This document shows, piece by piece, positions 40,397-48,805 of a stretch of DNA of 50,815 bases (positions are counted from its first letter, which is position 1; every line of letters starts with the position of its first letter). The notes under the pieces were generated by a model that did not search any database, was not told where the DNA came from, and saw only the letters and a program-made list of their open reading frames with translations. The stretch is from JACGMN01 sp964522635 (lineage in GTDB: Archaea; Halobacteriota; Syntropharchaeia; Alkanophagales; Methanospirareceae): the NCBI GenBank assembly GCA_964522635.1, contig CAZFWT010000004.1, positions 1 through 50,815 on the forward strand. Reading direction: 5' to 3'. A program made the translations under genes and the position numbers.

Positions 40397-41647
40397 TCAT
40401 GCCGTCGCGGGTGCCAAGAGGTTATCAAGACCCTTCTTTACTATTCCTACTTTACCTATATCTTTTTTTAATCCTGAGAGGGCAGACTCTAGGGACTGAA
40501 ACCCCGTGATGTGCCACCGTTCGAGGAGCTCGATATCGAGCTCAGAGACCACTGCAAGGTCTATCTTCTCCATCACCTTACGAATATAAAACGCTTTGTG
40601 GCCCCCCAGCACAAATAGTGTTTGGATAGCTTTCTCAGCGGCGGCATAAGTAGGGTAGGTATCCATCCACCGGGCGAAGAGCTGATCGCCGACGCCTTCG
40701 GGGCATTCAGCGACGAGCAGCAGAGTTCCGCCGGGGGTGACGGCTCGGTAGCAGTTCTCAATCGCTTTGGCAGCTTGATAGAGATTTCTATCCTTTGGTG
40801 ATCCGCCGGCGCTGACAATAAGCAGATCGTAGAGCGCGTCTGAGGTGCGGCAGAAGAGCGCGCGAGCATAAGCAACACCCTGCAGGAACGCTCGATCAAA
40901 GGAGCCTGCGTAGGCCTGATCAACATGATCAGGAGCTGAGCAGATCACGTTAAGGATGAAATCGGGAGGTGCAAGGTGCGCTGCTTCCATCATATCGAGA
41001 TGGACAGGGTTTCCTTCGAGGTTCGCCGTCCTGGCTTGCTCGTGGACAAGCAGTGCATGGTTCGCCTGGATGGTCTCTCGCGCAGCAATCCCCGGGAGGA
41101 TGCTCTTCCGCCCTCCCCCGAACCCCGCGTAATAATGCAGGGTAATATCACCCGTCAAAATCTTTATATCCGCGTTCATGTAGACGCTATTGAGCTTTAC
41201 GGGTGTGCCCCGGCTGGTCGTTCCAACAGCGGTTAGATCAGGAGCATCACCGTCATGAATGCTGAACGGCAGAAGCCCGAAGTAGTTGCCCAGTATGCGG
41301 TGCATATCAGCATCAGAGGGTGGCTGATGAGTCCCGCAGGCGACCAAGACCGTTATACGGTCCCCAGCATCTTCCCCCAGCTCTTCTATTAACGCAGAGA
41401 GCATGAGTTCCGTAGGTGCAGCTCGGGTATGATCATCGACCACGATAACGATCGAGGGCGCAGCCTTTCTGGCGGCAAGCTCGTGGAGCGGTAGCGTCCC
41501 AAGCGGATTTCTAAGTGCCGCTCTGAGGCACTCTAATGGCGGGAGCTTTCTCTTGTTGGGGTCGTCTTGAGCCTCGATGTCCAGCACGTCAGCCTCGAGC
41601 TCGAACTCAAGCGTGCCGTGTCCGTACGGTAGCTGGATGTGTGGCAT
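40397..41647 (-). CDS. larA: LarA-like nickel-pincer racemase/epimerase (DUF2088 family)
   Basis: A 416-residue LarA-family protein. The family uses a nickel-pincer nucleotide cofactor to racemise lactate or epimerise other 2-hydroxyacids. Seen are VVDDHTRAAPTELML near residue 70, LVACGTHQPPSDA (His of the catalytic pair), HYYAGFGGGRKSILPGIA near residue 170 with the second His and the cofactor-bound Lys, and NHALLVHEQARTA. All key residues are conserved, so it should be active. No larB, larC or larE cofactor genes are visible nearby. It lies 42 bases upstream of eL19 on the same strand. The substrate is unknown. Confidence 0.88.
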   Translation of the reverse strand: MPHIQLPYGHGTLEFELEADVLDIEAQDDPNKRKLPPLECLRAALRNPLGTLPLHELAARKAAPSIVIVVDDHTRAAPTELMLSALIEELGEDAGDRITVLVACGTHQPPSDADMHRILGNYFGLLPFSIHDGDAPDLTAVGTTSRGTPVKLNSVYMNADIKILTGDITLHYYAGFGGGRKSILPGIAARETIQANHALLVHEQARTANLEGNPVHLDMMEAAHLAPPDFILNVICSAPDHVDQAYAGSFDRAFLQGVAYARALFCRTSDALYDLLIVSAGGSPKDRNLYQAAKAIENCYRAVTPGGTLLLVAECPEGVGDQLFARWMDTYPTYAAAEKAIQTLFVLGGHKAFYIRKVMEKIDLAVVSELDIELLERWHITGFQSLESALSGLKKDIGKVGIVKKGLDNLLAPATA

Positions 41648-41869
41648 GGTATGGTATAGTTATTCTATGGTTTTTGGGCATTAAATCGTTTTAGACACGC
41701 GCGGAGGGCCCCGCCAGGCAATCTCCTCGGGAGACGTCGATGATCCCAAACAGCATGATCAGAGGAGAGCTCTTGGGTTACGAAAGCGTGTTCCAGTGGA
41801 AAAGTGGGGGTCTCCGGGTTGAGAGTTAGGCTGGGCGAGGGAAATAACTTCGTGTGAGGGGGCGGCAAC

Positions 41870-42715
41870 CTAAATAAGCGGTCGAGGTTGCTTCTCTTCC
41901 GGGAGCACGGGTATTCGCATGGTATTAACCACGAGTGGTGAATCAACCTCCTTCGCGCGCTCGAGCAGTACTTCTTTGCCCCTGGTGGTGAGTGCGAAGA
42001 TCGGTATTGCGGTACCAGCCTGTAGCAGAGCTTTACGTGGCGCGAGCTCGCGAATATGCGCCGAGGCGCACGCGGTGATCAGATCTACGGTCTCGCAGAG
42101 GGCTTCTGTGGCGTCGCGAGCGATACCCGTGAGATGCACGCCGAAGAGCAGGGCTGAGGAGCTGAGGGCACGGCAGCGCTGCGCGGTCGCCAGATCCGCA
42201 ACGGTGACACCCACGCTTGTATGGCCGGAGTCAAGCGCGTTTTGCAACCCGGCGACCTGATCTATTCGGGGCAGATCGAGTACCACGCCGCCATGCGCCT
42301 CGATCTTTTGGATAATGCCTTTTACCGGACAGGTCTCGATCACCCCGCTCAGGCGCGCACCGATGCCCTGGACCAGCGAGGGATTCGAGGTGATCACCGT
42401 CCCGGCCCCTTCGCAGACGGTAACGGTGCTATCGAGCAGGTGACGGCGGAGAGCGGTCATGAAGGTTTCGGAGGCGCCGAACCCAACAAACGTATCCAGC
42501 TCCACGATGCGGTCTTTGGTGCAGAGTCCGAAGTCCCGGATCCTGAAGGCAATATTTTCTCTTATACGCTCCTCTGTGAGCTCAGGAATACCACGCATCT
42601 TCTCCCACAACCGGCAATACCGGATCAGGGGCTCGCTGACCTCGACCACCTCGCCGTCTTCAACGACGATGCGAGCTCGACCCAGAGCTTCAAAGACGTG
42701 ACGTTCCTTTGTCAT
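41870..42715 (-). CDS. Methanogenesis marker protein 8
   Basis: A 281-residue marker 8 (DUF2099) protein. The match runs from HVFEALGRARIVVEDGEVVE through RYCRLWEKMRGIPELTEERI, NIAFRIRDFGLCTKDR, FVGFGASETFMTALRRHLLD, TVTVCEGAGTVITSNPSLVQ and GIGARLSGVIETCPVKGI. The family is confined to MCR-bearing archaea; the function is unknown. The stretch of 222 bases between its stop and LarA (41648-41869) contains no gene that I can support. Confidence 0.88.
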   Translation of the reverse strand: MTKERHVFEALGRARIVVEDGEVVEVSEPLIRYCRLWEKMRGIPELTEERIRENIAFRIRDFGLCTKDRIVELDTFVGFGASETFMTALRRHLLDSTVTVCEGAGTVITSNPSLVQGIGARLSGVIETCPVKGIIQKIEAHGGVVLDLPRIDQVAGLQNALDSGHTSVGVTVADLATAQRCRALSSSALLFGVHLTGIARDATEALCETVDLITACASAHIRELAPRKALLQAGTAIPIFALTTRGKEVLLERAKEVDSPLVVNTMRIPVLPEEKQPRPLI

Positions 42716-42819
42716 CGTTTTGTGTACGTAACTCTAACTCAGGCAGAAAAGTTAAAGGTAGAGTGGGCGCTTGAGTTACTTACCGCAGAGCTTTGATCTT
42801 TAAATCACCACGGTGCGCC

Positions 42820-43773
42820 ATGAGGTTGGACTTAACGGGGGAGGCAAGGGATGCGATCGAGCGAGCAGGTGAGGTGCAGTATTCAGCTATTAATAGGGCT
42901 AATGGCATCTCGCCTGATGCGTTCTTCTCGCTTCTGGAAGAGCTCCTCCAGTTCATCCTGACCTTTGAGGAAGCGATAGGGATGCAGGGTGCGCGCAGCC
43001 GCGTGGGTGAGCGACTTCACGAGGCGATCAGCTCGACCAGGACAACGGTGGAGCAGCATCTCGCAAATCAGTACTTCTCACTGTACCTGATCCCCACGGA
43101 CACAGCCTACATCTTGATGGAGAACTACGAGCTGGAGCGGCTGCGCTTGCGGCTCACGAGCAGCTATCGGGGGTACGATTTCACGGTGTTGCGATTCTTG
43201 CTGACCCGTGTGGTTCATGAAGACACGCATGCGCATCTCCACAGGACGGATTATGCGCGGTTGTTCGCGGAGCTGGTGGATCACACGCAGGCCAGGCTGG
43301 AGGATGCTCAGCTCCCCGCGCGGGTGACACTGCGAGAGGCCCCGGAGGACTTGACGGCGCCGATGTTTCTGAAGGAGCGTGAGGAGGTGGCGGCGCGAAA
43401 CATGCAACGCTTTGCCTTGAACGCGTACTTAAAGGAGTTTTACGAGCGCAATCCCGCGCGGTATGGCTTGCTGGGCGTGCCGCTGTTTCTGCCGCCGCAT
43501 CCCGTGGTCGTCGAGGAGATAAAGCGGGCAACGCATGGTAAGGTAGCGTTTAGGAGCGGATTCGTGAGCAGTTATCGTAAGGTCCTGGCTGAGTATGTAG
43601 GGGCTATAGCGTCGAGTAAGGACGGCATCTACGAAAGCGCGCGGAGGTACCTGCAATCGCGTACCGAAGCGCTGAGAGCCCAGGCGCAGCAGTGTGTGGA
43701 GGGCGATTACAGCGGTGTGAAGGCTCAGGAGTGTGAGCTCGTCTGGCGGCCGGGGCGCGGCATGAAGGTATAG
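42820..43773 (+). CDS. Unknown alpha-helical protein upstream of ksgA
   Basis: About 317 residues from ATG 42820 (MRLDLTGEARDAIERAGEVQ). I do not recognise it. It is soluble and largely helical, rich in Glu, Arg and Leu; segments include TTVEQHLANQYFSLYLIPTD, LTRVVHEDTHAHLHRTDYAR (a His-rich run resembling a metal site) and GLLGVPLFLPPHPVVVEEIK. It is ten bases upstream of ksgA on the same strand, so it is probably co-transcribed with it. A T/A-rich CTTTAAAT (42798-42805) could be its promoter. Confidence 0.7.
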   Translation: MRLDLTGEARDAIERAGEVQYSAINRANGISPDAFFSLLEELLQFILTFEEAIGMQGARSRVGERLHEAISSTRTTVEQHLANQYFSLYLIPTDTAYILMENYELERLRLRLTSSYRGYDFTVLRFLLTRVVHEDTHAHLHRTDYARLFAELVDHTQARLEDAQLPARVTLREAPEDLTAPMFLKEREEVAARNMQRFALNAYLKEFYERNPARYGLLGVPLFLPPHPVVVEEIKRATHGKVAFRSGFVSSYRKVLAEYVGAIASSKDGIYESARRYLQSRTEALRAQAQQCVEGDYSGVKAQECELVWRPGRGMKV

Positions 43774-43783
43774 GAGCACGGAA

Positions 43784-44575
43784 ATGGACGTCAGGAACAT
43801 GCTCAACGAGCGAGGGATACGACCTGAGCGACGTCTCGGCCAGTACTTCCTGGCGGACGAGGGTGTTGCAACGCGAATGGTCACGTATGCCGCAGTGACG
43901 CGTAACGATATCGTTTTAGAGATCGGAGCAGGCGCGGGGAGTCTTACCGAGCACCTGAACCGGGCGGCGAAGAGGGTGTATGCGGTGGAGAAGGATCAGG
44001 CACTGGTGGCGCTACTCAGGGTGCGGTTTGAGACGGAAGCGAGTGTAACGGAGATACTGGAAGGTGACGTGCTGGAGCTCCCATTACCGGTGTTCGACAA
44101 AGTGGTCTCCAGCATACCCTTCATGATCTCAGCGCGGCTCACGTACAAGCTCCTGTGCCGTGAGGCCGGTTTTGGGCTCGCTGTGCTGCTGGTGCAGCGG
44201 GAGTTTGCGGAGAAGTTGGTGGCGGCACCTCGGGCGAACGCATACGGCCGTCTCTCGGTACTGGCACAGGCGCTTACGGATGTGGCGATTTTGGAGACGG
44301 TACCACGTGGAGCGTTCTATCCGCCAGCACCGGTGATCGGGGCGGTGGTGCGGCTGCAGGAGAGCGAGGCGAAGAGGGATCGTATAGGAGATAAGGCGCA
44401 GTTCTTCGAGTTCGTGACGGCGGCATTTGCGCAGCGGCGGAAGAAGTTGAAGGCAATTTTTACGGGCAGGTTGGGGGAAGAGCGCGCGACGTGGGGGGAA
44501 TTACAGCAGCGGCCGGAGGAGCTGACGCCGGAGGCGTTTGTACGACTGGCGCAGTGGCTCACGAGTGAGCATTAG
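43784..44575 (+). CDS. ksgA: Dim1/KsgA rRNA adenine N6,N6-dimethyltransferase
   Basis: A 263-residue KsgA/Dim1 enzyme that dimethylates two adjacent adenines near the 3' end of 16S rRNA. Seen are RPERRLGQYFLADEGVATRM (N-terminal RNA-binding), DIVLEIGAGAGSLTEHL (motif I), VYAVEKD (motif II), EILEGDVLELPL (motif III), and the C-terminal AFYPPAPVIGAVVRLQ. The catalytic motif IV, normally N-[LI]-P-[YF], reads SSIPFMIS, so serine replaces asparagine. Convergent with the next gene; the two stops overlap. Confidence 0.92.
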   Translation: MDVRNMLNERGIRPERRLGQYFLADEGVATRMVTYAAVTRNDIVLEIGAGAGSLTEHLNRAAKRVYAVEKDQALVALLRVRFETEASVTEILEGDVLELPLPVFDKVVSSIPFMISARLTYKLLCREAGFGLAVLLVQREFAEKLVAAPRANAYGRLSVLAQALTDVAILETVPRGAFYPPAPVIGAVVRLQESEAKRDRIGDKAQFFEFVTAAFAQRRKKLKAIFTGRLGEERATWGELQQRPEELTPEAFVRLAQWLTSEH

Positions 44576-45426
44576 ACCCCAAGCATCATTCTGAGCGTGT
44601 TTCTGACCGCAGGTGCCAGGCCGATCATGAGGAGCGCGAGCAGCACGAGATACCTGAGCGCTCCTTCCTCCTCTTCAGTGAACTCTGTATCGAGCACGTA
44701 GAGAACGGGGAGGAGAATCCCGAGCTTGAGGAGATACATGCCCGCGGCGGTGCCCGTATATTCGACAATCAGCCCTTCGATCACGTGCTTGCCTGCGTAC
44801 CCGAGCAGATCGATCCCGATGTAGGATGACGTGGCGTCGAGCAGATGTGCAGCAATAACGGCGAGATTCAGGCGATCGGAGAGGAATCGGATGTTATATT
44901 TCGAGGCGAGCGCATAGATCGCACCGGTGAGCGCGGTGGCGATGCCAATAACGGCGACGGGCACCCACGGCACCTCGATGCTCGCGAACCAGATCAGGAG
45001 CGCGAGATTAGCAAGGCACCAGAGCAGCCCGAAGAGCCCGAACACGTGCGTGTATTGTATGTTCACGACGCGGCGTGCTTGCGCGATCTGCACGGCGAGG
45101 ATGAGTAGGAAGAGGCAGCAGCCGAAGAGGAGGAAGAAGATGAGGGGCGTGATGAGCAGGTAGCTCAGTGGCGGCCTCACGAATTCCGCGTCCTCGATAA
45201 CACGCAGTGTCGCACCGACCACGATATAGGGCACGACAGCAGCAATGAACCGCCTGTCGATCTGGATTTTGAGCAGCTGCAGCAGTTTCAAGGTGAGGAA
45301 GAGGAAGGCGACGAGGACGAGCGCCCATGTGATGGTGTTCACGGGATTATAGCCGGTATCGTGGGTGATGGGTTGGATGTAGTAGGTGGTGATAAACTCG
45401 CGGAGTGCGTCGATCATCCTCTTCAC
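44572..45426 (-). CDS. DUF63 family membrane protein
   Basis: A 284-residue archaeal membrane protein with about eight helices matching DUF63: YYIQPITHDTGYNPVNTITW near the N-terminus and AHLLDATSSYIGIDLLGYAG then KHVIEGLIVEYTGTAAGMYL. The function of the family is not established; conserved Asp and His in the helices have led to proposals of an intramembrane enzyme. No obvious functional link to the neighbours. Confidence 0.82.
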   Translation of the reverse strand: MKRMIDALREFITTYYIQPITHDTGYNPVNTITWALVLVAFLFLTLKLLQLLKIQIDRRFIAAVVPYIVVGATLRVIEDAEFVRPPLSYLLITPLIFFLLFGCCLFLLILAVQIAQARRVVNIQYTHVFGLFGLLWCLANLALLIWFASIEVPWVPVAVIGIATALTGAIYALASKYNIRFLSDRLNLAVIAAHLLDATSSYIGIDLLGYAGKHVIEGLIVEYTGTAAGMYLLKLGILLPVLYVLDTEFTEEEEGALRYLVLLALLMIGLAPAVRNTLRMMLGV

Positions 45427-45518
45427 GGATGTAAAATATTGAGTAGCGAGATGGAAAAGGTTAGGGAAAGGTTAAATACGAACTCGGCCAGAACCTAACA
45501 GTGAGGTGGCGATAAAAG

Positions 45519-47315
45519 GTGAAGGATAAAATACCCGTCAATATCCCCACGCTCCATGACCTCTTGCGGCTCACGGAAGAATCAAAAACAGTCAAGACCT
45601 TCAGCTTTTACGCGCCCGAGATTGCCGGGGGATGCCAGCCCGGGCAATTCGTGATGGTCTGGGTACCTGGCGTCGATGAGATACCGATCTCCATCGCGCT
45701 GGCTTCGAGGGACGGTACGCTCGAGCTGGCCATCGCGGATGTCGGGGACTGCTCGCACCGCCTGCATGAGTTGCACGAGGGCGATCTCGTGGGTCTGCGC
45801 GGGCCTTATGGTAACGGCTTCACCATCACGGGCGATCGGATCTGCATGGTCGCGGGCGGCTATGGCGCCGCGCCACTGCGGTTCTCGGCCGCAAAGGCAC
45901 GAGCACAAGGCCGGGCAGTTACGGTTATTCAGGGCGCGCGATGCGCTACCGATCTCCTTTATGTCCGAAGTTTTGGCGATCTGGGCTGTGACGTGCGTGT
46001 GGCGACGGAAGATGGCTCGCAGGGCCGGTGTGGTATGTGCACGGACGTGCTGGAAGCGATCTTGCATGCGGGTGCGGCGTTCGACTTAGTGCTCATCTGC
46101 GGGCCAGAGCGGATGATGCAGCGTGTGTGTGAGCTGACGCAGAAGGCACAGATACCCACGCAACTGTCAGTGGAGCGGATCGTGAAGTGCAGCTGCGGCG
46201 CCTGCGGTGCGTGTGACCTTGGTGGCTATCTGGTGTGTAAAGACGGGCCGGTGTTCACGGCCGAGGTAATGGCGCAGACCGAGTTCGGGCGCTGGAAGCG
46301 TGCGAAGAGCGGCAAACGCGTCCCCCTCGTTCCGACGGTGGTAGCGGGATCCGAGCTTCTTTCATCACCTTTGCCTGATTTCAAACCCGTGGCGGAGCCG
46401 CTCCTGCAGACTATGGTATGTGGCATCGCCTTCTCCAACCCGTTGATGAACGCTGCGGGTTTCGGGTTCTCCGGTCGCTTATTATACCGGTACGCAGCAG
46501 CGGGTGCGGGCGCGGTGGTGACGAAATCGGTGGGCCTGGAAGAGCGCGAAGGCTACCCCAACCCCACGTTCCTCGAGCTGGAGCCGCGGAGCTACGTGAA
46601 CGCGATGGGGCTGCCGAATCCGGGCATCCGGAACTACGGGATCGAGCTGGAGGAGGCGCGGCAGTCGAACGTCCCGATCATTTTGAGCATCTTCGGCAAG
46701 AGTGTGGAGGAGTGTCGCGAGGTGGCGAAGATCGCGCGCGAGCGCGGGTATCCGGTGGCGATGTACGAGTTCGACGCCTCGTGCCCGCACTCGGAGTTCG
46801 CGGCGGTCGAGAACAACCCGCCACTGCTGAGTGCGATTGTGAAGGCGATAAAGAAGCTGGTGCGGCCGAAACCGCTGGCCGTGAAGATCTCGCCCAATAT
46901 CGGCGCGCCGGTCGGTTTGGCGCTGATCGCGGAGCAGGCGGGCGCAGACGCGATCACGGCGATCAACACGGTAATTGCTCGTCCGGTGGAGCAGAGGCGT
47001 GAGCTACCGTATTTAGGGAATCCACTGGGCTACGGCGGCAAATCGGGCAAGGATCTGACGGTGGGCGGGAAGCGGATCGTGTATGAGCTTTACCGGGAAT
47101 TGAAGATACCGATCATTGCGGTGGGTGGGATCTTTAGCGCGCAGGACGTGCTCGATTATGCGTGGAACGGTGCCTCTCTGTTCCAGATCGGGAGCGCGTT
47201 GGTGGGCGAAGGGCGGGAGGTTTTCGGACGAGTTAAGCAGGATTTAACGGCATATCTCCGCGCCAACGGCTATCAAAACATCAGCGAATTGGTGGGTGAT
47301 GCGCATCGAAGGTGA
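45519..47315 (+). CDS. Fused dihydroorotate dehydrogenase: PyrK electron-transfer domain plus PyrD catalytic domain
   Basis: A 598-residue fusion of two pyrimidine-synthesis proteins. Residues 1-275 are PyrK: FAD-binding GQFVMVWVPGVDEIPISIAL, NAD/FAD domain RGPYGNGFTI and MVAGGYGAAPLRFSA, and the [2Fe-2S] site CSCGACGAC ... CKDGPVF. Residues 290-595 are class 1B PyrD: NPLMNAAGFGFSG, NPTFLELEPRSYVNAMGLPN, KISPNIGAPVGL, INTVIARPV and GGIFSAQDVLDYAWNGASLF. Class 1B enzymes pass electrons from dihydroorotate to NAD via the PyrK FAD and cluster. The GTG start follows GAGGTGG, and a TATA box (TTAAATAC, 45472-45479) lies about 40 bases upstream. Its 3' end is duplicated twice downstream. Confidence 0.92.
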   Translation: MKDKIPVNIPTLHDLLRLTEESKTVKTFSFYAPEIAGGCQPGQFVMVWVPGVDEIPISIALASRDGTLELAIADVGDCSHRLHELHEGDLVGLRGPYGNGFTITGDRICMVAGGYGAAPLRFSAAKARAQGRAVTVIQGARCATDLLYVRSFGDLGCDVRVATEDGSQGRCGMCTDVLEAILHAGAAFDLVLICGPERMMQRVCELTQKAQIPTQLSVERIVKCSCGACGACDLGGYLVCKDGPVFTAEVMAQTEFGRWKRAKSGKRVPLVPTVVAGSELLSSPLPDFKPVAEPLLQTMVCGIAFSNPLMNAAGFGFSGRLLYRYAAAGAGAVVTKSVGLEEREGYPNPTFLELEPRSYVNAMGLPNPGIRNYGIELEEARQSNVPIILSIFGKSVEECREVAKIARERGYPVAMYEFDASCPHSEFAAVENNPPLLSAIVKAIKKLVRPKPLAVKISPNIGAPVGLALIAEQAGADAITAINTVIARPVEQRRELPYLGNPLGYGGKSGKDLTVGGKRIVYELYRELKIPIIAVGGIFSAQDVLDYAWNGASLFQIGSALVGEGREVFGRVKQDLTAYLRANGYQNISELVGDAHRR

Positions 47316-47366
47316 ACAATGCCTGTGATGTGACTATACTGAAGCGGTAAAGCAAGGAAAGACGCT

Positions 47367-47570
47367 ATGGGAAAAGAGATAACCGTTTGGTTCGACATCG
47401 AGGGGGACTACCTCGAGGGTAATTTCGAGCGCAGAAAGGGATATTTCAGGGAGACGGAGAACGATGCGGTGATGGAGAAAGTTGATGAGGAAGGGACCGT
47501 TATTGGGTTCTCAATCCTCCGGGTGAGTGCGTTAAAGGAACGGAAGCCGATTTCAGTGCCTCTGCGGTGA
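47367..47570 (+). CDS. DUF2283-like small protein
   Basis: A 67-residue protein. It resembles the small DUF2283 family: ITVWFDIEGDYLEGNFERRK then ENDAVMEKVDEEGTVIGFSI. Such proteins often occur beside toxin-antitoxin genes and other mobile small genes, as here. The AAAGCAAGGAAAG upstream contains a reasonable AGGAAAG ribosome site. Function unknown. Confidence 0.72.
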   Translation: MGKEITVWFDIEGDYLEGNFERRKGYFRETENDAVMEKVDEEGTVIGFSILRVSALKERKPISVPLR

Positions 47571-47630
47571 GTCCTAACATATAGCTTATCATTTAAAGAA
47601 GGCAGGCAAACCTCAATTTTAGGAGCCCTC

Positions 47631-47915
47631 TTAGCGTTCCACGAGTTCTTCCGCGAGTTCTTTACACTCCTGCTCGAACTCCTTCACTGTCGTTTTCGCG
47701 AATTTCGGCAGCTTTAGTGCGGTGAGCAACTCGGGGATGTGCTCGGCGATCAGTTTTGCATCTCGCACCCGATAAATGACCTTGCCGCCGCTCTTCAAGC
47801 CGATGATCGCATCCATTTCTTTTGGAGGAACATTTTCCCCCTTATTGCTGGCATCACCTTTTACCATTTTTTCGCTTTGCGCCTCATTGGTTAGTTGATA
47901 TTCTATACTATACAT
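47631..47915 (-). CDS. vapB: Orphan VapB-like (AbrB-type) antitoxin
   Basis: A 94-residue protein whose last 60 residues closely match the VapB at 50486-50725: LKSGGKVIYRVRDAKLIAEH then LLTALKLPKFAKTTVKEFEQ. The AbrB/SpoVT DNA-binding segment is degraded: ENVPPKEMDAIIGLKSGG lacks a clean start, and the first 30 residues (YSIEYQLTNEAQSEK) have no match in the other copy. No PIN-domain toxin follows. It is probably a decayed or chimeric copy of vapB from duplication. Confidence 0.7.
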   Translation of the reverse strand: MYSIEYQLTNEAQSEKMVKGDASNKGENVPPKEMDAIIGLKSGGKVIYRVRDAKLIAEHIPELLTALKLPKFAKTTVKEFEQECKELAEELVER

Positions 47916-47965
47916 TTTGGTCGAAGTAGTGCAAGAGGCGGTTTTACGCTTTTAAGCATATCCCG

Positions 47966-48214
47966 TCATCCAATATGCTCTAGCAGTACGTCGATTTCCG
48001 CAGTCGAAAAGCCCAGTTGACGCAGTACGAGCTTCATGTACTTCGGGGTCAGTTCGCTTTTCGCCATTACTACGGGCGCTCGATAGACCCGTCCGTCTTT
48101 TTCGCGTTCAAAGATTGCGTGGCTGGTTCCGCGTTGTCTGATGAATCGTGCGCCGCCATATGTAAGAAGCTTGATGAACTTCTTACTGGACATCGGCGGG
48201 AATCGTTTAGACAC
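47966..48214 (-). CDS. hicA: HicA toxin
   Basis: About 82 residues from a GTG at 48214 (MSKRFPPMSSKKFIKLLTYG). HicA proteins start this way and are mRNA interferases with a dsRNA-binding fold. The catalytic histidine is in RQRGTSHAIFE, and the C-terminus PKYMKLVLRQLGFSTAEIDV is the usual final helix. The GTG overlaps the hicB stop. A downstream ATG at 48193 is an alternative. The order hicB-hicA is the less common of the two arrangements. Confidence 0.8.
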   Translation of the reverse strand: MSKRFPPMSSKKFIKLLTYGGARFIRQRGTSHAIFEREKDGRVYRAPVVMAKSELTPKYMKLVLRQLGFSTAEIDVLLEHIG

Positions 48215-48497
48215 CGGCACTAACCTCAAAGGCGATAGTTTCCGAGTACGTCCAATCCTGCGCCGATCGCACCTGCTCGACACCCTCAAGGAGGAATTCG
48301 CGGAGAACGTCAGGAGTTACTGGTTGTATCTCGTGCTCGAGCTTCAGCTCTTTGATGTACGCGAGGTATTCTTCACAGGCATCTCGCAGCATCTTTCGTG
48401 CATCCTCAATGCTCTCACCCTGACTCGCGACATTGAGTTCGAGACATAATGCCACGTAATAGTTTCCAGCTTTTTTGAGTAAACCCGTCAGGTGCAT
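48207..48497 (-). CDS. hicB: HicB antitoxin
   Basis: A 96-residue HicB family protein: LTGLLKKAGNYYVALCLELN, VASQGESIEDARKMLRDACE and EYLAYIKELKLEHEIQP. The first half is the partial RNase H fold that binds HicA; no clear C-terminal DNA-binding domain is visible, although such domains are often short. It precedes hicA and overlaps its GTG start, so the pair is co-expressed with antitoxin first. Confidence 0.82.
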   Translation of the reverse strand: MHLTGLLKKAGNYYVALCLELNVASQGESIEDARKMLRDACEEYLAYIKELKLEHEIQPVTPDVLREFLLEGVEQVRSAQDWTYSETIAFEVSAGV

Positions 48498-48571
48498 GGG
48501 ATCGCTTTAACCTCTGTAATAATATTAAGACACGAGGATAGTAATATAGTTTTGACTCCGGCGCGCCGCTT

Positions 48572-48772
48572 TTGGATATCTCACGCTGCTATCACTCAGC
48601 AAGGGACGTGCTCGACCATGCACGGAACGGCGCCGCTCTGTTCCAGATCGGGAGCGCGCTGGTGAGTGAAGGTTTTAAGGTTTTCGGACGAGTTAAGCAG
48701 GATTTAACGGCATATCTCCGCGCCAACGGCTATCAAAACATCAGCGAATTGGTGGGTGATGCGCATACATAG
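48572..48772 (+). pseudogene. Duplicated 3' fragment of pyrD
   Basis: The translated frame RDVLDHARNGAALFQIGSAL continues as LTAYLRANGYQNISELVGDA and corresponds to the last ~55 residues of the PyrD domain. Bases 48678-48766 are identical to 47218-47306 (89 bases), and upstream 48600-48677 is similar but diverged. No promoter or full-length gene precedes it. It is best read as a remnant of a duplication; expression is unlikely. Confidence 0.85.
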
Positions 48773-48805
48773 ATAGCTAGGGCGGCCAAGGCTGCTAAGA
48801 TATTT

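Noticed and set aside
41648..41869. Possible non-coding RNA between mmp8 and the LarA gene (222 bases, GC-rich)
   Set aside because: I found no T-arm or anticodon-arm of a tRNA, no convincing stem-loop series and no clear TATA box; C/D-box-like fragments are too short and unpaired to support a call.
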